Positions 14,996 to 21,980 of a DNA stretch of 35,933 nt are shown piece after piece. A program made the position numbers and the translations under genes. How positions within the stretch are numbered: position 1 is the first letter of the stretch; each line of letters opens with the position of its first letter. Where the stretch lies: NCBI GenBank assembly GCA_005879675.1, contig VBJE01000214.1, forward strand, positions 1 through 35,933, written 5' to 3'. The stretch is from Chloroflexota bacterium. Its GTDB lineage: Bacteria > Chloroflexota > Dormibacteria > Dormibacterales > Dormibacteraceae. The notes under the pieces are model-generated. The model saw only the letters and a program-made list of their open reading frames with translations. It searched no databases and was not told the DNA's origin.

Positions 14996-15985
14996 ATGAA
15001 GCCAGGCGTCGGGCGCGGTGTGGAAATCGGCTACACCCTGTCGAGCGAGGAGAGGCAGCCGGACGAGCTGGTCCGGTACGCGCAGATGGCCGAGGCGTCA
15101 GGGTTCGGCTACGCGCTGATCTCCGACCACTTTCACCCCTGGACCGACAGGCAGGGCAGCTCCCCCTTCGTGTGGTCTGTGCTGGGCGGCATCGCCGCCA
15201 CCACGAAGCGGCTCCGCGTCGGCACCGGCGTGACCTGTCCGATCATGCGCGTCCACCCCGCGATCATCGCCCAGGCCTCGGCGACCATGGGCTGCCTGAT
15301 GCCGGGCCGTTTCTTCCTCGGCGTGGGCAGCGGGGAGAGCCTGAACGAGCACATCACCGGCCAGACCTGGCCGCCCCCGGACATGCGCCAGGACATGCTG
15401 GAAGAGGCGGTCGAGGTGCTGCGGCTGCTGCACCGGGGCGGCGAGCACAGCCACCACGGACGGTTCTTCCAGGTCCAGGATGCCCGCGTCTACAACCTGC
15501 CCGACGAGCAAATCCCCATCTACGTCGCGGCCGCCGGCCAGCTGGCCGCGAAGCTGGCCGCGAGGGCCGGCGACGGGATGATCTGCTCCGCGCCTTCGGC
15601 CGAGTCCGTGGCCGCGTTCGACGGGAACGGCGGCGCAGGCAAGCCGCGTATCGGTCAGCTCACCGTGTGCTGGGCCAAGACCGAGGACGAGGGCGTGCGC
15701 ACGGCGCACGAGCTGTGGCCCATCGCCGGGCTCTCAGGCCAGTTCAAGAACGAGCTGCCGCGGGTGGCGTACCTCGAGCAGGCGAGCAAGACCGTGACGC
15801 CCGACCTCATCAAGGAAGAGGTGGTCTGCGGACCCGACCCGCAGCGCCATCTCGACGGCATCGCGGAGTTCGTGAAGGCGGGCTTCGACCACGTGTACGT
15901 GCACCAGGTCGGTCCGGACCAGGAAGGGTTCATGCGCTTCTACGAGCGCGAGATCTTCCCCCACGCGGGAGCAATCGCCGCCTAG
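14996..15985 (+). CDS. F420-dependent oxidoreductase, G6PDH-like (TIGR03557 type)
   Basis: A 329-residue luciferase-like TIM-barrel protein. Signature segments are YTLSSEERQPDELVRYAQMAEASGF, ALISDHFHPWTDRQGSSPFVWSVLGGIAA, RVGTGVTCPIMRVHPAIIAQASATM and FFLGVGSGESLNEHI. They match the family close to F420-dependent glucose-6-phosphate dehydrogenase (Fgd). It would transfer a hydride between a sugar phosphate or other alcohol substrate and coenzyme F420 in the cytoplasm. The true substrate of most TIGR03557 members is untested. ATG 14996 has a TAGGTGA ribosome-binding site; GTG 14990 is an alternative. Presence implies that the organism makes F420. Confidence 0.88.
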   Translation: MKPGVGRGVEIGYTLSSEERQPDELVRYAQMAEASGFGYALISDHFHPWTDRQGSSPFVWSVLGGIAATTKRLRVGTGVTCPIMRVHPAIIAQASATMGCLMPGRFFLGVGSGESLNEHITGQTWPPPDMRQDMLEEAVEVLRLLHRGGEHSHHGRFFQVQDARVYNLPDEQIPIYVAAAGQLAAKLAARAGDGMICSAPSAESVAAFDGNGGAGKPRIGQLTVCWAKTEDEGVRTAHELWPIAGLSGQFKNELPRVAYLEQASKTVTPDLIKEEVVCGPDPQRHLDGIAEFVKAGFDHVYVHQVGPDQEGFMRFYEREIFPHAGAIAA

Positions 15986-16000
15986 CGCCGCGCTCTGGCC

Positions 16001-17476
16001 TCAGGCAAGCAGGAGCTGGGCCAGGTAGACGACCGCACCGACGGCCATCACCGCGGTCGCCGCCCATGTCAGCGTCAGGCTCAAGCGACCGCTTCGACGC
16101 CGGCCCATGACCTTGTGGTCCGACCCGAGCAGCACGATCAGCACCATCAACGGCACGGCGACGATGCCGTTGATGATGGCGGCGATGAACAGGGCGCGGA
16201 TCGGGTCGACCTTGAGCAGGTTGATGGCCAGGCCCGCAAGGGTGGCCACGACGATGATGCCGTAGAAGGTCGGCCGGTGCCAGGGCTTGTCCGAAAGCGT
16301 GCCCCTGAACCCGAAGAAATCCTTGACCGCGTACGCGGCCGACCCGGTGAGGATCGGCATCGCGAGCAACCCGGTCCCGATCATCCCGCCCGCGAAGAGC
16401 ACGAAGGCAAACGGACCCGCCAACGGGGCCAGCGCCTGCGCCGCCTGGTCCGCCGACTGGATGTCGGTCTTGCCGTGCGCGTGCAGGACCGCGGCGGCGG
16501 TCAGCATGATGAAGTACATCACGAGGTTCGAGAAGAACATGCCGATGAGGATGTCGGTGCGCGCCTCTCGAAGCTCGGCGAGGTTCACCCCGCGCCTCTC
16601 CCTCTCCGTCAGCTTCCCCGCGGCGCGCATCTCGTCGACCTCGGACGAGGCCTGCCAGAAAAACAGGTAAGGGGAGATCGTCGTGCCGAAGATCGCGACC
16701 AGCGCGGCGATGAACTCCTTCTTGAGCTCGATGTGCGGCACGACGCTGGCGACCACGACCTCGCGCAGGTCTGGGTGGACGACAAACCCCGTGATGACGT
16801 AGGCGAAGAGGACGAGCGTGAGCCACTTGAAGATCTTGAAAATCGCCGCGTACGTGAAGAACAGCTGGAACCCGACTATCACGACGGCCACGGGCACCAG
16901 GAGCCAGAGCCGCGGGATGATCCCGCGCGACAGCATCGAGCCGCCGGCGGCGACAGCGCCCAGGTCGGCGCCGACGTTGATGGTGTTGGCGACGAACAGG
17001 GCGGCCACGCAGAGGCCGACCATCCAACGGGGAAACTTTCGCTTCAGCGACGTCCCGAGGCCGACCCCGGTCTCGAGCGCGATGCGGGCGCAGAGCTCCT
17101 GGACCGCGGCCATGAGGGGGAACGTGAACACCGCGGTCCATAGCAGCCCGTAACCGAACTGGCTCCCGACCTGGGAGTAGGTCCCGATTCCGCTCGGATC
17201 GTCGTCGCTCGCGCCCGTGATCAGCCCCGGTCCGAGCATCTGCAGGAGCCCGAGCGGCCCCTTGCGCCCGGCTTCGTCGACCGCGGTCCGTCCCGCAACC
17301 GGGGTGCCGGTGGCGGCCTGGTCCGGGCCGCTCGAGCCGCCCTTCAGCAGCTCGTCCGGCGCTGGCTCAGTGTCCGGGCCGGGTGGCACGACCCTGAGCA
17401 GCGGATCGCGAATGCCGCCGTCGGGTGGCCGGACGCCCTCGCCTTCGGACTCCGGCCGCGGCCGCCTACGCTTCAC
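16001..17476 (-). CDS. Nramp-family metal transporter, NRMT-like binding site
   Basis: A 491-residue protein with about 11 membrane segments and a GTG start. The first 75 residues are a hydrophilic, Pro/Gly-rich extension. TM1 reads SDDDPSGIGTYSQVG and TM6 reads FGTTISPYLFFWQ. Typical Nramp proteins have DPGN in TM1 and a Met in TM6 (MPH) that selects Mn/Fe. Here Asn is replaced by Gly (DPSG), and the Met position is Ser (SPY) with Thr three residues earlier. This pattern resembles the Nramp-related transporters described as carrying Mg/Mn rather than soft transition metals. Charged intracellular loops (GKLTERERRGVNLAELREART) are conserved in this subgroup. It converges with the F420 gene. 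Confidence 0.85.
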   Translation of the reverse strand: MKRRRPRPESEGEGVRPPDGGIRDPLLRVVPPGPDTEPAPDELLKGGSSGPDQAATGTPVAGRTAVDEAGRKGPLGLLQMLGPGLITGASDDDPSGIGTYSQVGSQFGYGLLWTAVFTFPLMAAVQELCARIALETGVGLGTSLKRKFPRWMVGLCVAALFVANTINVGADLGAVAAGGSMLSRGIIPRLWLLVPVAVVIVGFQLFFTYAAIFKIFKWLTLVLFAYVITGFVVHPDLREVVVASVVPHIELKKEFIAALVAIFGTTISPYLFFWQASSEVDEMRAAGKLTERERRGVNLAELREARTDILIGMFFSNLVMYFIMLTAAAVLHAHGKTDIQSADQAAQALAPLAGPFAFVLFAGGMIGTGLLAMPILTGSAAYAVKDFFGFRGTLSDKPWHRPTFYGIIVVATLAGLAINLLKVDPIRALFIAAIINGIVAVPLMVLIVLLGSDHKVMGRRRSGRLSLTLTWAATAVMAVGAVVYLAQLLLA

Positions 17477-17552
17477 AATCGGGAAACGCCGGATCGGGCC
17501 CGGTTCGACGCCCGCGGCAAAGAACTCAGATGGCCGAAGCGTTTTCTAAGGG

Positions 17553-18110
17553 ATGGAGCTGCCCGCCCTCGAGCCGCCGCGGATCCTCCCTGAGACGGTC
17601 GACCGGCGCCTGTATCGGCTGATCCACGGGCTCCCCCACTCGCCGCTGGGCGACAAGTACGTATCCACCCTTTCCGACCTCGGCGAGGGGCTTGGATGGG
17701 TGGCGGCCGGGGCCGCGCTCGCATGGCTCGGCGGCGCGAAAGGGCGCCGCGCCGGCCTGGCCGCCGCAATCGCATCGCTGGGTACCACCTACGTCGTGCA
17801 GCGCCTCGTCAAGCCCGTGTTCAGGCGCCGGCGTCCGTGGGTCGAACGCGACGTCCTGGTGGTCGGAATCAGGACGACCGACGCGTCGTTTCCGTCGGGG
17901 CACTCGGCGTCGTCATTCGCCGCCGCCACCACGCTCGCGACTTTCTATCCGCAGGCCGCCCCGCTCGTCTTCGCGCTGGCGACCGGCGTGGCCCTGTCGC
18001 GTGTCCACCTCGGTCATCACTTCCCGAGCGACGTCGCGGCCGGCGGGCTTCTCGGCGTGGCGAGCGGAACCGCCGTGGCCTGGATGCTCAGGACGGCGAA
18101 GGCGATCTAG
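17553..18110 (+). CDS. PAP2 superfamily phosphatase
   Basis: A 185-residue membrane protein with the three acid-phosphatase motifs: KPVFRRRRP (Lys87-Pro94), SFPSGHS (113-118) and SRVHLGHHFPSD (149-160). The catalytic His residues are those in PSGH and GHHFPSD. Such enzymes dephosphorylate lipid phosphates (phosphatidate, undecaprenyl pyrophosphate) at the outer face of the membrane. About four or five hydrophobic segments surround the motifs. The start ATG lacks a well-spaced Shine-Dalgarno sequence, and a CGTTTTC element lies 6 nt upstream. It is divergent from the Nramp gene with a 76-bp gap. Confidence 0.87.
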   Translation: MELPALEPPRILPETVDRRLYRLIHGLPHSPLGDKYVSTLSDLGEGLGWVAAGAALAWLGGAKGRRAGLAAAIASLGTTYVVQRLVKPVFRRRRPWVERDVLVVGIRTTDASFPSGHSASSFAAATTLATFYPQAAPLVFALATGVALSRVHLGHHFPSDVAAGGLLGVASGTAVAWMLRTAKAI

Positions 18111-18118
18111 CCCAAACA

Positions 18119-18208
18119 CAAAAAAAGATGGAGGGCTCGGCCATTGCTGGCCAAGCTCCCCCACCTCGTTAACGGGTCAGCGCGCACAAATACCGACGAT
18201 TTGTTGGC
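18119..18208 (-). ncRNA. Candidate small RNA in PAP2-CBS intergenic region
   Basis: No minus-strand gene enters this region, yet it holds a minus-strand intrinsic terminator: a hairpin at 18131-18160 with GGCCA/TGGCC core, followed by CATC and seven Ts. Upstream on the same strand, TTGACG (18243-18238), a 17-bp spacer and TCTACC (18220-18215) form a possible promoter. The roughly 90-nt transcript would contain a further stem ACAAAT/ATTTGT (18186-18204). No protein start with a ribosome-binding site is seen. This is a prediction only; the hairpin might instead be a bidirectional stop for the PAP2 gene. Confidence 0.3.
18131..18160 (-). terminator. Intrinsic terminator (minus-strand T-run)
   Basis: Core stem GGCCA-TTGC-TGGCC, extended by further pairs with one mismatch and a wobble. 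On the minus strand it is followed by CATC and seven Ts (18126-18120). It lies 20 bp past the PAP2 stop. Confidence 0.55.
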
Positions 18209-18331
18209 GCCGCGGGTAGAAAAACCCCGATGTGAGCCGTCAAATCGACTGTCCACGGTGCCGGCGCGCGAGTAAGCCTCGAGCTCTCGGACGTTTTTTT
18301 CGTAGCGGATTTCTGGGCTCTGGAGGTTTTG

Positions 18332-18751
18332 ATGGCGAAAACAGTTCGCGACGTCATGACGCGCGACCCGGTGGCGTTGAGCTCCGACTCGTCGGTGATC
18401 GACGCCGCGAAGGCGATGAAGGACATGCGCATCGGATCGGTCGTGGTGATGGAGAAGGACAAGCCGTGCGGCATCGTCACGGACAGGGACATCACGGTAC
18501 GAGCGGTCGCGACCGGCAGCGACCCCGCCAGGACCAAGCTGGGCGACATCTGCAGCCATGACCTTGCGGCGGTGCGACCTGATCAGTCGATCGACGACGC
18601 GATGCAGGTGATGAAGTCCCATGACGTCAAGCGCGTGGTGGTGATGAGCGACAGCAAGCTCGAGGGCATCCTGTCCCTGGGCGACCTGTCCAGGCGGGGC
18701 GAAGGCGAAGACGTGCAGGAGGACATCAGCCGGGCCGAGCCGAACAGCTAG
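18332..18751 (+). CDS. Tandem CBS-domain protein
   Basis: A 139-residue protein consisting of two CBS domains (about residues 6-60 and 70-127). Each shows the usual pattern: VRDVMTRDPVALSSDSSVIDAAKAM...GSVVVMEKDKPCGIVTDRDI, and LGDICSHDLAAVRPDQSIDDAMQVM...KRVVVMSDSKLEGILSLGDLS. CBS pairs bind adenosyl compounds such as AMP, ATP or SAM and act as sensors. With no catalytic domain attached, it is probably a regulator or stress protein. ATG 18332 follows TGGAGG. The leader contains possible RNA stems and a T7 run ending about 30 nt before the start. Confidence 0.88.
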   Translation: MAKTVRDVMTRDPVALSSDSSVIDAAKAMKDMRIGSVVVMEKDKPCGIVTDRDITVRAVATGSDPARTKLGDICSHDLAAVRPDQSIDDAMQVMKSHDVKRVVVMSDSKLEGILSLGDLSRRGEGEDVQEDISRAEPNS

Positions 18752-18764
18752 CCGGGGAGGTCGC

Positions 18765-19268
18765 TCAGCCGCTATCCGGTCGAGGCCGCCCTTTCTTCTC
18801 GACGGGGGCTTCGACCGGGGCCGCCTCCATGGCGCCCGCGGCGCCCATGATCGCCTCGGCGTCGGCCAGCCGCGGTCCGGCGACCGTGACGAGGAACCGG
18901 CCCGACTCGACCTCCTGGTCGTAGAAGAGCGCACGGTCGCCCGACGCCGCCATGCTCAGGAGCCCACCCGCGAGCCCGCCCGTGGCCGCCCCGGCGACCG
19001 CCGCAAACAGGAAGGTGAACAGGACGTTGCCCGGTACAAGCGGTTTGACCCCGGGCACCATCCCGGTGACGATCGCGCCGACGAGCGCCCCCAGCAGGGT
19101 GCCCACGACGATCCCCGTCAGGACCTTGAGGCCGTAGTGGCCCCGCCGGGCGATCCGGGGCGTGGCGAGCGAGACCTGGTCCGGTCCGAAGCCCGCCTCC
19201 TCGAGTTTTCGAAGGGCTAGCTCGGCTTCCGGGCGGCTCCTGAACAGGCCGGCGACGGTGTCTGGCAT
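18765..19268 (-). CDS. General stress protein 17M-like membrane protein
   Basis: A 167-residue protein. The N-terminal 35 residues (TVAGLFRSRPEAELALRKLEEAGFGPDQVSLATP) match the GSP17M-type domain of Bacillus YflT/GsiB-region stress proteins. Two glycine-rich membrane segments follow (LTGIVVGTLLGALVGAIVTGMV and FTFLFAAVAGAATGGLAGGLLSM), then a strand-rich part (GRFLVTVAGPRLADAEAIMGAAGAMEA). Similar proteins are induced by stress but have no known activity. No Shine-Dalgarno sequence precedes the ATG. It diverges from the HEXXH gene with only 44 bp between starts. Confidence 0.72.
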   Translation of the reverse strand: MPDTVAGLFRSRPEAELALRKLEEAGFGPDQVSLATPRIARRGHYGLKVLTGIVVGTLLGALVGAIVTGMVPGVKPLVPGNVLFTFLFAAVAGAATGGLAGGLLSMAASGDRALFYDQEVESGRFLVTVAGPRLADAEAIMGAAGAMEAAPVEAPVEKKGRPRPDSG

Positions 19269-19297
19269 TTACATAGGTAACGCCTACCGGCACCGCC

Positions 19298-19303
19298 TAT
19301 CCT
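19298..19303 (+). promoter_or_regulatory. -10-like box for the HEXXH gene (leaderless type)
   Basis: TATCCT lies 9 nt before ATG 19313, with no Shine-Dalgarno sequence in between. It fits a leaderless start. Confidence 0.4.
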
Positions 19304-19312
19304 GTTTCGGCC

Positions 19313-19789
19313 ATGGCCATCCGCTCCGAGCTCGCGGGCTACAGCACAGCCGAAGCGCGGCGCGCCCTGGAGGGCCTGCCCCGGTGCGACTACGAGGTGG
19401 TGATCAAGCCGCTGCGCTATCGCTGGGGACCCCACCTGGCCGCCCGGTGCGAGTTCGACGACCGCCGGATCGTCCTCCAGGTCCCGATTCCGTTCCGCGC
19501 CTTCAAGGAGCCGGTCATCTATGCCGCGCGGCGCAAGCGCGGCGTGGGGATGCGTTTCGCCTGGGCTTCGGAGACAGTCCCATTCCGCAGCCGGCGCGAC
19601 GTGCTGAGGTTTCTCTACTGCCACGAGTGGATGCACTGGTACCTCCACGAGGTCCTCGGCAAGGGAGCCGCCGCCGAGACGGCATGCGATCGGTTTGCCC
19701 TCCGCAACTTTCGCCGCCGCTATGTCACGAGCGACGACGCCGACGCCGCGCTCAGGCGGCGGACGCTGAAGGCACGCGCGTCGGGCTGA
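19313..19789 (+). CDS. Putative gluzincin-type metalloprotein (HEWMH), unknown family
   Basis: A 158-residue protein. The motif FLYCHEWMHWYLHEVLGKGAAAETACDRFAL contains HExxH (His104, Glu105, His108) and a Glu122 followed by CDRFAL. This resembles the second-helix Glu and [D]xFA pattern of ImmA/IrrE-like gluzincins. It could therefore be a small zinc peptidase, cytoplasmic since no signal is visible. The N-terminal half (YEVVIKPLRYRWGPHLAARCEFDDRRIVLQVP) is strand-rich, as in the beta-sheet of minimal metallopeptidases. No DNA-binding partner gene of the ImmR kind is next to it. It ends 38 bp inside the convergent DUF72 gene. Confidence 0.6.
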   Translation: MAIRSELAGYSTAEARRALEGLPRCDYEVVIKPLRYRWGPHLAARCEFDDRRIVLQVPIPFRAFKEPVIYAARRKRGVGMRFAWASETVPFRSRRDVLRFLYCHEWMHWYLHEVLGKGAAAETACDRFALRNFRRRYVTSDDADAALRRRTLKARASG

Positions 19790-20513
19790 GGCCGGCCGCG
19801 GCCGCGAGCTCCGCGAACGCGGTCGCGTCCCGGATCGCGTAACCCGCCGCGTCATTGTTGAAGTACACGTAGACGTCTTCGTTGCGCGACCACGTCTCCG
19901 CGACGCGCTCGACCCATCGCCGAAGGACGTCGCGCTCGTATCCCGGCGCGTGCGCTCCCTTGCCCTCGTGGAAGCGGACAAACCCCCAGCCGGCGGTCCG
20001 CCACATGGCCTGCTTCCTGCGCGGGGAGTCCGCAAGACACAGGGCGACGCCGCGCCGCTCGAGCACATCCGCGGTGTCGCGCACAAACCAGCTCTCGTCG
20101 CGGAACTCGACCGCGACGCGTAACGATGGGCCCAACAGCTCGAGCGTTCTATCGAGCCGCTCCAGGTTCGCGGAGAAACGCGGCGGCAGCTGGATGAGGA
20201 CCGGGCCGAGCTTCTTGCCCAACGCCCGGGCGCGGTCCATGAAGCGATCCACCGGCTCGGCCGGCTCGCGCAGACGCTTGAGGTGCGTGAGAAACCGGCT
20301 CATCTTCAGCGCGAAGATGAAGTCGGGCGGCGCCGCCTTCCTCCAGCTCTCGAACACCGACTTCTCGGGCAGGTTGTAGAAGGTGTTGTTGACCTCCACC
20401 GTCTGGAAGCGCTCGGCGAAGTACGGCAGCCACAGTCGCTGGGGAAGCTTCTCCGGATAGAAGACGCGCCTCCAGTGCGCGTACTGCCAACCCGAAGTGC
20501 CTACATACAGCAC
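19752..20513 (-). CDS. DUF72 (YecE-like) TIM-barrel protein
   Basis: A 253-residue protein with the standard DUF72 blocks: LYVGTSGWQYAHWRRVFYPEKLP, YFAERFQTVEVNNTFYNLPE, FIFALKMSRFLTHLKRL, GPVLIQLPPRF, RVAVEFRDESWF, and FVRFHEGKG...YVYFNNDAAGYAIRDA. The fold is a TIM barrel; function is not established, though family members are proposed to bind nucleic acid or metal. GTG 20513 starts 4 bp after the stop of the upstream membrane gene, so it is the last gene of the 23972-19752 operon. Its 3' end overlaps the HEXXH gene by 38 bp. Confidence 0.88.
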   Translation of the reverse strand: MLYVGTSGWQYAHWRRVFYPEKLPQRLWLPYFAERFQTVEVNNTFYNLPEKSVFESWRKAAPPDFIFALKMSRFLTHLKRLREPAEPVDRFMDRARALGKKLGPVLIQLPPRFSANLERLDRTLELLGPSLRVAVEFRDESWFVRDTADVLERRGVALCLADSPRRKQAMWRTAGWGFVRFHEGKGAHAPGYERDVLRRWVERVAETWSRNEDVYVYFNNDAAGYAIRDATAFAELAAAAGLSPTRVPSASAA

Positions 20514-20517
20514 CGCT

Positions 20518-20895
20518 CTATGAAAACGCTTCGGCCTCGCTCTTGCGCAGCAGGACGATGACGGCGATGGGCAGCGCGACGTTGACCATCAGCGAAACGG
20601 GGCCACCGTTGAACCCGATCGGCAGCAGGAGCAGAACGGCCGAGCCGAACAGGCAGACGACCTCGAGCGCGACCGCCAGGCCGCGCGCGCGGCGCCGGCG
20701 CCACAGGACGCCGATGCCGACCAGCAAGGTTGCGAGCGCGAGCAGCATCGTGGCCACGGAGAGCGCGGCCATGAAGACCTCGCCGCCGAGCACGAAGGGC
20801 GCAGCGGAGACGCCGGCGATGAGCCAGAACAGGCCCTGCATCAGCAGGAGCACGAAGGCGGCCTCGGGGCGGGATGAGCTTTCATGCCTGATCAA
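20518..20895 (-). CDS. Four-TM membrane protein, TTG start
   Basis: A 125-residue protein with four hydrophobic segments: EAAFVLLLMQGLFWLIAGVSAAPFVL, AALSVATMLLALATLLVGIGVL, GLAVALEVVCLFGSAVLLLLPI, and VSLMVNVALPIAVIVLLR. The only upstream in-frame start is TTG at 20895, which overlaps the preceding gene by 14 bp and suggests translational coupling. No family is recognised. It lies inside the two-component operon and could be a small transport or accessory protein. Confidence 0.6.
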   Translation of the reverse strand: MIRHESSSRPEAAFVLLLMQGLFWLIAGVSAAPFVLGGEVFMAALSVATMLLALATLLVGIGVLWRRRRARGLAVALEVVCLFGSAVLLLLPIGFNGGPVSLMVNVALPIAVIVLLRKSEAEAFS

Positions 20896-21958
20896 TTTTT
20901 CTCACCAGCTTTTCATCGAAATCGACCGCGAACCGGCCGCTGGGGTTGTCGACGATCCAGACGTGCAGCATCGCCGGGGTGGTGATGGCTATCGCGCCGA
21001 GCGGGCACGTCGCGGTGGGCGTCATGAGGCTGAACTCGAAGCCCAGCGGCGTGAAGCAGATGTTTTCGTGCTGATGCCACGCCGTGACCGGGCCGCCGGG
21101 ATCGGGCCCGAACTCGCCGATGCGCTTCATCTGAAACATGGCGCCGAGGAGCTGAGGACCGTGCTTCGTGTTGGCGTAGACCAGGCCCTGAGGGTGCCTC
21201 GGATCCAGGACGTAGCCCGCGTCGACGTAGCGCTGGTTCATCCAGTGCGTGGACGGCATCGTCTGCGAGCCGCCGGGCCGGTACCCATCGGCCCATGCCT
21301 TGCGCCAGTCGCGGTACGGCGCGATCGCAGAGGACGTGTCGTTGTACAGCTTCTGGGCCGCGGCCTCCTGCCCGGGCGTTGCCACCTCGTTGGTCGCCTG
21401 CAGCAGCGCGCCGGCGTGCGCGTGCCGTTCGTCGGGCCGCGCGAGCGCGTCGATCCACACCACCGCGACCGTCATCACGGTCAGGACCGGGATGGCAACA
21501 CCCAGGGTGCGCCATCGCAGCTTTCGCCGCGACGTCTCGCCGCGAACCGGGACGAGGACGAGCGCCAACGCCAGGAGCTCGATGAGCTTGGTCGCGATCG
21601 CGACCTGGTCAGGACCATCGAAGCCGAGGACGATGTAGACGAGATATCCAAGCAGCGTGCCCGCGATCAGCGCCGCTGAGGCTGGCCGCCACCACCGCCA
21701 GGTGAACAGCTGCGAGAGGGCAAGGTAGGCGATCCCGTTGAGGACGAACAGCACGGCGGTGACGCCCTCTTCGAGGTGGGTCCATACAAGTCCGAGATGG
21801 ATGGCGCCTGAGGTCGCCATCAGGACGCTCGCCCCCAGCACCGTGCCAGGCACCCGGCTCGCCGCCGCGTGCCGGAACTTCAGGGCGAGAACGGCGAACG
21901 GTAAGGCGAGGAGACCCGCGTATAGACCGACTGCGTGATCCGGCGCGATGTCGAACAT
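20882..21958 (-). CDS. Membrane protein with extracytoplasmic C-terminal domain
   Basis: A 358-residue protein. The first half has about six membrane segments (HAVGLYAGLLALPFAVLALKF, TVLGASVLMATSGAIHLGLVW, VTAVLFVLNGIAYLALSQLF, ASAALIAGTLLGYLVYIVLGF, TKLIELLALALVLVPV, LGVAIPVLTVMTVAVVWI). The second half is soluble and rich in His, Trp and Tyr (STHWMNQRYVDAGYVLDPRHPQGLVYANTKHGPQLLGAMFQM, AWHQHENICF), probably outside the membrane. ATG 21958 lies 22 bp after the kinase stop. The His-rich patches could bind a metal. No family is recognised. Operon position suggests it is controlled by or senses with the two-component pair. Confidence 0.65.
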   Translation of the reverse strand: MFDIAPDHAVGLYAGLLALPFAVLALKFRHAAASRVPGTVLGASVLMATSGAIHLGLVWTHLEEGVTAVLFVLNGIAYLALSQLFTWRWWRPASAALIAGTLLGYLVYIVLGFDGPDQVAIATKLIELLALALVLVPVRGETSRRKLRWRTLGVAIPVLTVMTVAVVWIDALARPDERHAHAGALLQATNEVATPGQEAAAQKLYNDTSSAIAPYRDWRKAWADGYRPGGSQTMPSTHWMNQRYVDAGYVLDPRHPQGLVYANTKHGPQLLGAMFQMKRIGEFGPDPGGPVTAWHQHENICFTPLGFEFSLMTPTATCPLGAIAITTPAMLHVWIVDNPSGRFAVDFDEKLVRKIDQA

Positions 21959-21980
21959 GCCCCGAGCGTGGCGGCCCTGG

